DNA from: an uncultured Porphyromonadaceae bacterium
GTDB lineage: Bacteria > Bacteroidota > Bacteroidia > Bacteroidales > Muribaculaceae
DNA length: 10,262 nucleotides
Reading direction: 5' to 3'
Assembly (NCBI GenBank): GCA_947174155.1
Contig: CAMWHX010000018.1
Coordinates: 1-10,262, forward strand
Position numbers and translations under genes: made by a program. The notes under the pieces are model-generated. The model made no database searches. It worked only from the letters and a program-made list of their open reading frames with translations, and had not been told where the DNA came from. This document shows, piece by piece, positions 7,004 through 10,262 of the stretch. How positions within the stretch are numbered: the first letter of the stretch is position 1; each line of letters opens with the position of its first letter.

Positions 7004-8258
7004 AAGACTCTTGGTTTTACTGACAGCGGTGATAGGTATATGCAGCGCCGTGTCAGCTCAAAACGTCAACACGCCCTACTCCATGTATGGCTACGGCATA
7101 GTAGGTGACCGCGCCACCGCCTCCCAGACCCAGATGGGGGGTGTCGGCTACGCTATGCGTTCAGGACGTCAGATCAATGTCATGAACCCCGCCTCCTACG
7201 CGGCTATCGACTCGATGACCTTCCTCTTCGACATGGGGGCCGACGTGTCGTTGCTATGGAGCCGCGAAGGTGACGCGCGTCACCACAGCACCGGCGGCGG
7301 ACTGCAATACGTCACGATGCAGTTTCCCCTCTCCAAGCACTTCGGCGGCTCCATCGGCATGGTCCCCTGGTCATCGGTCGGCTACGCCTTCGGCAATGAG
7401 ATCAAGCACGGTGCCATGCAGAACCAGGGCTCCGGAGGTATCAATGAGGCCTATCTCGGATTGGCCGCGCAGTATTTCGGCGTGTCGCTGGGAGCCAACG
7501 TATCGTATCAATTCGGAAATATCGTCAATGACGTCTACTCCAACCCCGCCACATCGGGACAAACCCTCTTCGAACACGTGATGCAGATCCGCGACTGGAA
7601 CGTCAACATCGGACTGCAGTATACCCTCCCCCTCGACAAGATCAACCGTGTGACAGCCGGAGTCACCTTCTCGCCCAAGAAGTCGATGCACGGCAAGACA
7701 TGGGCCACCCTCCAGGAGACCACTCAGGAGAGCATCCCCGACACTGTCGGCTACGCTTATCTCTCCGGCCACAACTACTCCCCTATGACTATCGGAGCCG
7801 GCCTCTCATATACCCGGGAGCGCGCCTCGCGCCTCAACGTGGAGGCTGATGTGACCTTCCAGCAATGGTCCAAGACCCCGATGCCCTCCCTCGCCCAGAT
7901 CGGCCATCCCGACAAGGTGGTCTTCCAGGGGATGGAGTTTTCCGATCGGTTGAAGTATTCGGTCGGAGCGGAATACGTGCCCCGACTGCGAGGCAACTAC
8001 TGGCAGCGTATGGCCTTCCGACTGGGTGGCTACTATACCGACGACTATCTGGTCATCAACGGCAACCGTATGCGCGAGTACGGACTGGCCTGCGGTGTCG
8101 GATTCCACACCATACAGGACAAGACGATGATCAACCTCGGCTTCGAGTGGAAGCACCGCAGCGCACACCCCGTAGCCATGCTGAGTGAGAACTACTTCAA
8201 CATCACTCTGGGCATCAACTTCAACGAGGTTTGGTTCTGGCAGCGCAAGATCAAATAA
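6990..8258 (+). CDS. Outer-membrane beta-barrel protein, Bacteroidota-type, function unknown
   Basis: 422 residues with a clear signal peptide (about 1-23, cleavage likely after VSA). The mature start is QNVNTPYSMYGYGI, close to the NSPYSRYG motif common in Bacteroidota barrel proteins. The rest alternates hydrophobic and polar residues in short strands separated by Gly/Asn/Asp turns (for example LGLAAQYFGVSLGANVSYQFG and NVNIGLQYTLPL), and the end FNITLGINFNEVWFWQRKIK fits a closing strand. FadL-like transport or PorV-like roles are possible but unproven. The start overlaps coaX by 14 bp; Met3 (6996) is an equally good start with an 8-bp overlap. It precedes lptC by 50 bp, in an envelope-related operon. 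Confidence 0.85.
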   Translation: MIMYKRLLVLLTAVIGICSAVSAQNVNTPYSMYGYGIVGDRATASQTQMGGVGYAMRSGRQINVMNPASYAAIDSMTFLFDMGADVSLLWSREGDARHHSTGGGLQYVTMQFPLSKHFGGSIGMVPWSSVGYAFGNEIKHGAMQNQGSGGINEAYLGLAAQYFGVSLGANVSYQFGNIVNDVYSNPATSGQTLFEHVMQIRDWNVNIGLQYTLPLDKINRVTAGVTFSPKKSMHGKTWATLQETTQESIPDTVGYAYLSGHNYSPMTIGAGLSYTRERASRLNVEADVTFQQWSKTPMPSLAQIGHPDKVVFQGMEFSDRLKYSVGAEYVPRLRGNYWQRMAFRLGGYYTDDYLVINGNRMREYGLACGVGFHTIQDKTMINLGFEWKHRSAHPVAMLSENYFNITLGINFNEVWFWQRKIK

Positions 8259-8308
8259 GAGAGACTGTCGCATCGCATACATCCACATATACCGGAAACG
8301 TGAGAAAG

Positions 8309-8881
8309 ATGAGGATCAGGAGAGGACCGCTCTGCGCCGTGGGGATCATGAGCCTCCTGCTCTCTACGGCCGCCTGTCGCGAGGATGACCGTGTGGGGAC
8401 CCTACGCTCCATCCATCCGGAGCACATGCCCACCATGTCGACGCTCAACGTCTCCACACTCATCTCCGACTCCGGGATTACCCAGTACCGTATCGTCTCC
8501 CCCCTCTGGCAGGTATATGACCGTCCTGACTCCCCGTGCTGGATATTTCCCAAGGGGATTTACCTCCAGAAATATGATCCGCTGATGCGCGTCATAGCGA
8601 CCGTGGCCGCCGACTCCGCCAGCTACCTTACCGACAAGCGTATCTGGCGCCTCGACGGACACGTCGAGATCCGCCGCGTCCCCTCCGACCTCTTCGCCTC
8701 CGAGCGATTTTTCTGGGATACGAGACGCCACGAGATGTATAGCGACACCTTCATACACATCGAGACGGCAACCCACGTGCTCGAAGGTGTGGGTTTCGAG
8801 TCGGACGAGCATCTCACAGACTACCGCATACTGCGGCCACAGGGTATCTTCCCCGTCGACCGCGATGCCTTAAAACAGTAA
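8309..8881 (+). CDS. lptC: LPS export protein LptC, lipoprotein form
   Basis: 190 residues. LptC links the LptB2FG transporter to the LptA bridge that carries lipopolysaccharide across the periplasm. The N-terminus is a lipoprotein signal (MRIRRG, hydrophobic core, LSTAAC with Cys23). The rest is an LptC/OstA-like beta-jellyroll with the Bacteroidota-type segments MSTLNVSTLISDSGITQYRI (about 43-62), SPLWQVYD, KRIWRLDGHVEI (109-120), MYSDTFIHIET and LEGVGFESDEHLTDYRIL. I chose the ATG at 8309 because it places the lipobox normally; an in-frame GTG at 8300 would add three residues. The longer frame overlapping the barrel gene lacks a signal peptide at its start. The CorC-like gene follows after 3 bp. 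The mature start CREDD is notably acidic at +3 to +5. Confidence 0.9.
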   Translation: MRIRRGPLCAVGIMSLLLSTAACREDDRVGTLRSIHPEHMPTMSTLNVSTLISDSGITQYRIVSPLWQVYDRPDSPCWIFPKGIYLQKYDPLMRVIATVAADSASYLTDKRIWRLDGHVEIRRVPSDLFASERFFWDTRRHEMYSDTFIHIETATHVLEGVGFESDEHLTDYRILRPQGIFPVDRDALKQ

Positions 8882-8884
8882 ATT

Positions 8885-10156
8885 ATGACAGCCATAACCG
8901 CCATAGTCATCACCCTGCTTGCCATCCTCCTCTCGGGCCTCTTCTCAGGCTCGGAGATAGCATATGTGCAGTCGAGCAAGGTGCGCATGGAGATCGACGC
9001 CGCCCGCGGCGGAGTCGTAGACCGCATACTGCGCCGCTTCTCACGACACGAGGATATGTTTATATCCACCATGCTGGTGGGCAACAACGTCGTGCTCGTC
9101 ATCTACGGAATCACCATCTCCTTCCTCCTCAACCCCTGGCTGGAGGGTATGCTCCACAACGAGGCGCTCGTGCTGGTGAGCAATACCGTCATCTCCACGC
9201 TCCTCATCCTGCTGACAGGTGAGTTTCTCCCCAAGACCATCTTCCGCATCAATCCCAATCTGATGATGCGACTGGTGGCGCTCCCGATGTGGCTGATATA
9301 CGTGGTGCTCTATCCCGTCTCGGCCTTCATATCGCGCCTTTCGCGGTGGATGATGCGCCTCTTCGGGCTTGAAAGCGAGGAGATGCAGCACACCCTCATC
9401 ACCATGGACCAGCTCGATGACTATCTCGAGGAGTCGATATCTTCGACCCCCGACCGCAAGGAGGTCGAAAACGAGGTGAAGATCTTCCACAATGCCATTG
9501 ACTTTAAGGATACTCAGATAGGGGAGTGCATGATTCCGCGCAACGAGATGGTGGCTGTCCCGATGGAGGGGACATCGCGCCGGGCACTGATTGCGAAGTT
9601 CAACGCCACGGGGCTCTCCAAGATCGTGGTCTACAAGGAGGATATTGACGACGTGGTGGGATATATCCACGTCTCGGAGATGTTTAATACCGATGGCGAC
9701 TGGCGCGAAAGGCTGAAGCCGGTCATCTTCACCCCCGAGACGATGCTGGCCAACAAGATGATGTCGCGTATGCTCGGCGAGAAGAAATCGATGGCTATAG
9801 TCATAGATGAGTTTGGGGGCACGGCAGGGCTTGTCACTCTCGAAGACCTGGTCGAGGAGATCTTCGGGGAGATTGAGGATGAGCATGACCGGAAGCGCTC
9901 GCTGGTGCGCGAGACCTCACCGGGGGTTTATGAAGTGGCCGGGCGCGCTGAGATAGAGTATGTCAACGAGCAGCTTGGGCTGGATATCCGCGAGTCGGAC
10001 GACTATCACACCGTGGCCGGATATATCATCGACCATCTGGGGGCTTTGCCGACGGTCGGAGAGTCGTTTGAGGCCGGGGGATTGAAGTTTACGGTCATGC
10101 GAATGTCGGTGACTCGGATCGAGCTGGTGAGAATCGAGGCTTTGGACGCGAGCTGA
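8885..10156 (+). CDS. CNNM/CorC-family membrane protein with CBS domains (GldE/HlyC-like)
   Basis: 423 residues. The N-terminal DUF21/CNNM membrane domain (about 1-190) has hydrophobic helices around 5-25, 60-82, 95-113 and 128-150, and includes FSGSEIAYVQSSKVR (20-34) and TGEFLPKTIF (111-120). Two CBS domains follow (about 213-265 and 275-330). The hallmark GGTAGLVTLEDLVEEIFGEI (311-330) ends in EDEHD, and a CorC_HlyC domain closes the protein (about 340-420). Relatives are linked to Mg2+/Co2+ export or, in gliding Bacteroidota, to GldE; ion transport is the likelier guess here, but no gliding gene is in view. It begins 3 bp after the lptC stop. The last codons (Leu-Asp-Ala-Ser-stop) lie inside the first unit of a 24-bp tandem repeat, so the extreme C-terminus may have been altered by the repeat. 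Confidence 0.93.
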   Translation: MTAITAIVITLLAILLSGLFSGSEIAYVQSSKVRMEIDAARGGVVDRILRRFSRHEDMFISTMLVGNNVVLVIYGITISFLLNPWLEGMLHNEALVLVSNTVISTLLILLTGEFLPKTIFRINPNLMMRLVALPMWLIYVVLYPVSAFISRLSRWMMRLFGLESEEMQHTLITMDQLDDYLEESISSTPDRKEVENEVKIFHNAIDFKDTQIGECMIPRNEMVAVPMEGTSRRALIAKFNATGLSKIVVYKEDIDDVVGYIHVSEMFNTDGDWRERLKPVIFTPETMLANKMMSRMLGEKKSMAIVIDEFGGTAGLVTLEDLVEEIFGEIEDEHDRKRSLVRETSPGVYEVAGRAEIEYVNEQLGLDIRESDDYHTVAGYIIDHLGALPTVGESFEAGGLKFTVMRMSVTRIELVRIEALDAS

Positions 10157-10211
10157 AGCTCCTTTTTGGACGCGAGCTGAAGCTTCTTTTTGGACGCGAG
10201 CTGAAGCTCGC
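10144..10211 (+). repeat. 24-bp tandem repeat spanning the stop codon of the CorC-like gene
   Basis: The 17-mer GGACGCGAGCTGAAGCT occurs at 10144, 10168 and 10192, exactly 24 bp apart. The intervening 7-mers (CCTTTTT, TCTTTTT) differ at one base. The first copy carries the last sense codons and the TGA of the upstream gene. Each unit has a small dyad (GAGCT-GA-AGCTC) followed by a T-run, like a miniature terminator. The third copy is extended to a perfect 6-bp stem with a 4-nt loop (10196-10211). Transcription of this gene cluster may end here, but that is inferred. Confidence 0.85.
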
Positions 10212-10225
10212 TCACAGAACCAGGA

Positions 10226-10262
10226 CTCGGAGGGGCTTTCCCTTGGGGGCTCGGAGGGGCTT
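10226..10262 (+). repeat. 13-bp GC-rich direct repeat at the right edge
   Basis: CTCGGAGGGGCTT occurs at 10226-10238 and again at 10250-10262, also 24 bp apart, with a G-rich spacer ending in TTGGGGG. The second copy ends exactly at the window edge, so the array may continue outside. No gene is visible after 10156. Confidence 0.6.

Noticed and set aside
9041..9886. A 281-codon leftward frame opposite the CorC-like gene
   Set aside because: Complement of conserved CBS and DUF21 sequence; His/Asp/Leu-rich composition is typical of a shadow frame.
10144..10211. CRISPR array
   Set aside because: The units are contiguous tandem copies with 7-bp, nearly identical gaps, not repeats with unique spacers, and no cas gene is present.
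10006..10215. A leftward frame with ELQLASKK repeats
   Set aside because: The repeats come from the 24-bp DNA array and the rest is antisense to the CorC_HlyC domain; no start signal is seen.

Overview
The window looks like a chromosomal, housekeeping-rich stretch from a member of the Bacteroidota, most likely order Bacteroidales; a GC-rich gut lineage such as Muribaculaceae would fit, but the family is inferred and not proven. Supporting signs are a textbook Bacteroidota promoter (TTTG, 19-bp spacer, TAACTTTG), an outer-membrane barrel protein with the Bacteroidota-type 'NTPYSMYGYG' N-terminus, an LptC of the lipoprotein type, a GldE/CorC-like membrane protein, and a carboxyspermidine-dehydrogenase-type protein. 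Nothing indicates phage, plasmid, transposase or CRISPR content.

Layout. (1) Positions 1-130 hold no supportable gene and end in a long perfect hairpin that probably terminates the leftward operon. (2) Positions 131-3786 are a leftward two-gene operon: a saccharopine-dehydrogenase-family enzyme (probable carboxy(nor)spermidine dehydrogenase), then a secreted GH31 glycosidase whose ATG overlaps the upstream TGA (ATGA). A strong promoter lies at 3827-3857. (3) trmD (3931-4611, rightward) is divergent from that operon and convergent with an ECF sigma factor gene (4665-5171, leftward). A shared hairpin with 24-bp arms separates the two and overlaps the trmD stop. (4) From 5397 to 10156 six genes run rightward with tiny gaps or overlaps: an FtsB/DivIC-type division protein, a four-helix membrane protein, type III pantothenate kinase (coaX), an outer-membrane barrel protein, lptC, and a CorC/GldE-like CBS-domain protein. 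(5) After the last stop there is a 24-bp tandem repeat that starts inside the final codons, followed by a second GC-rich repeat that reaches the window edge.

Functionally, the rightward cluster is an envelope module (division, LPS export, outer-membrane barrel, CNNM/CorC-like protein) with a coenzyme A synthesis gene in the middle. The leftward operon couples a predicted cytosolic polyamine/lysine-type dehydrogenase with a secreted glycosidase. I found no convincing novel defence, mobile or signalling system. The most interesting points are the stop-codon-spanning tandem repeat, the -7 boxes placed almost on top of two start codons, the unknown membrane and barrel proteins in the envelope operon, and the odd dehydrogenase-GH31 coupling.
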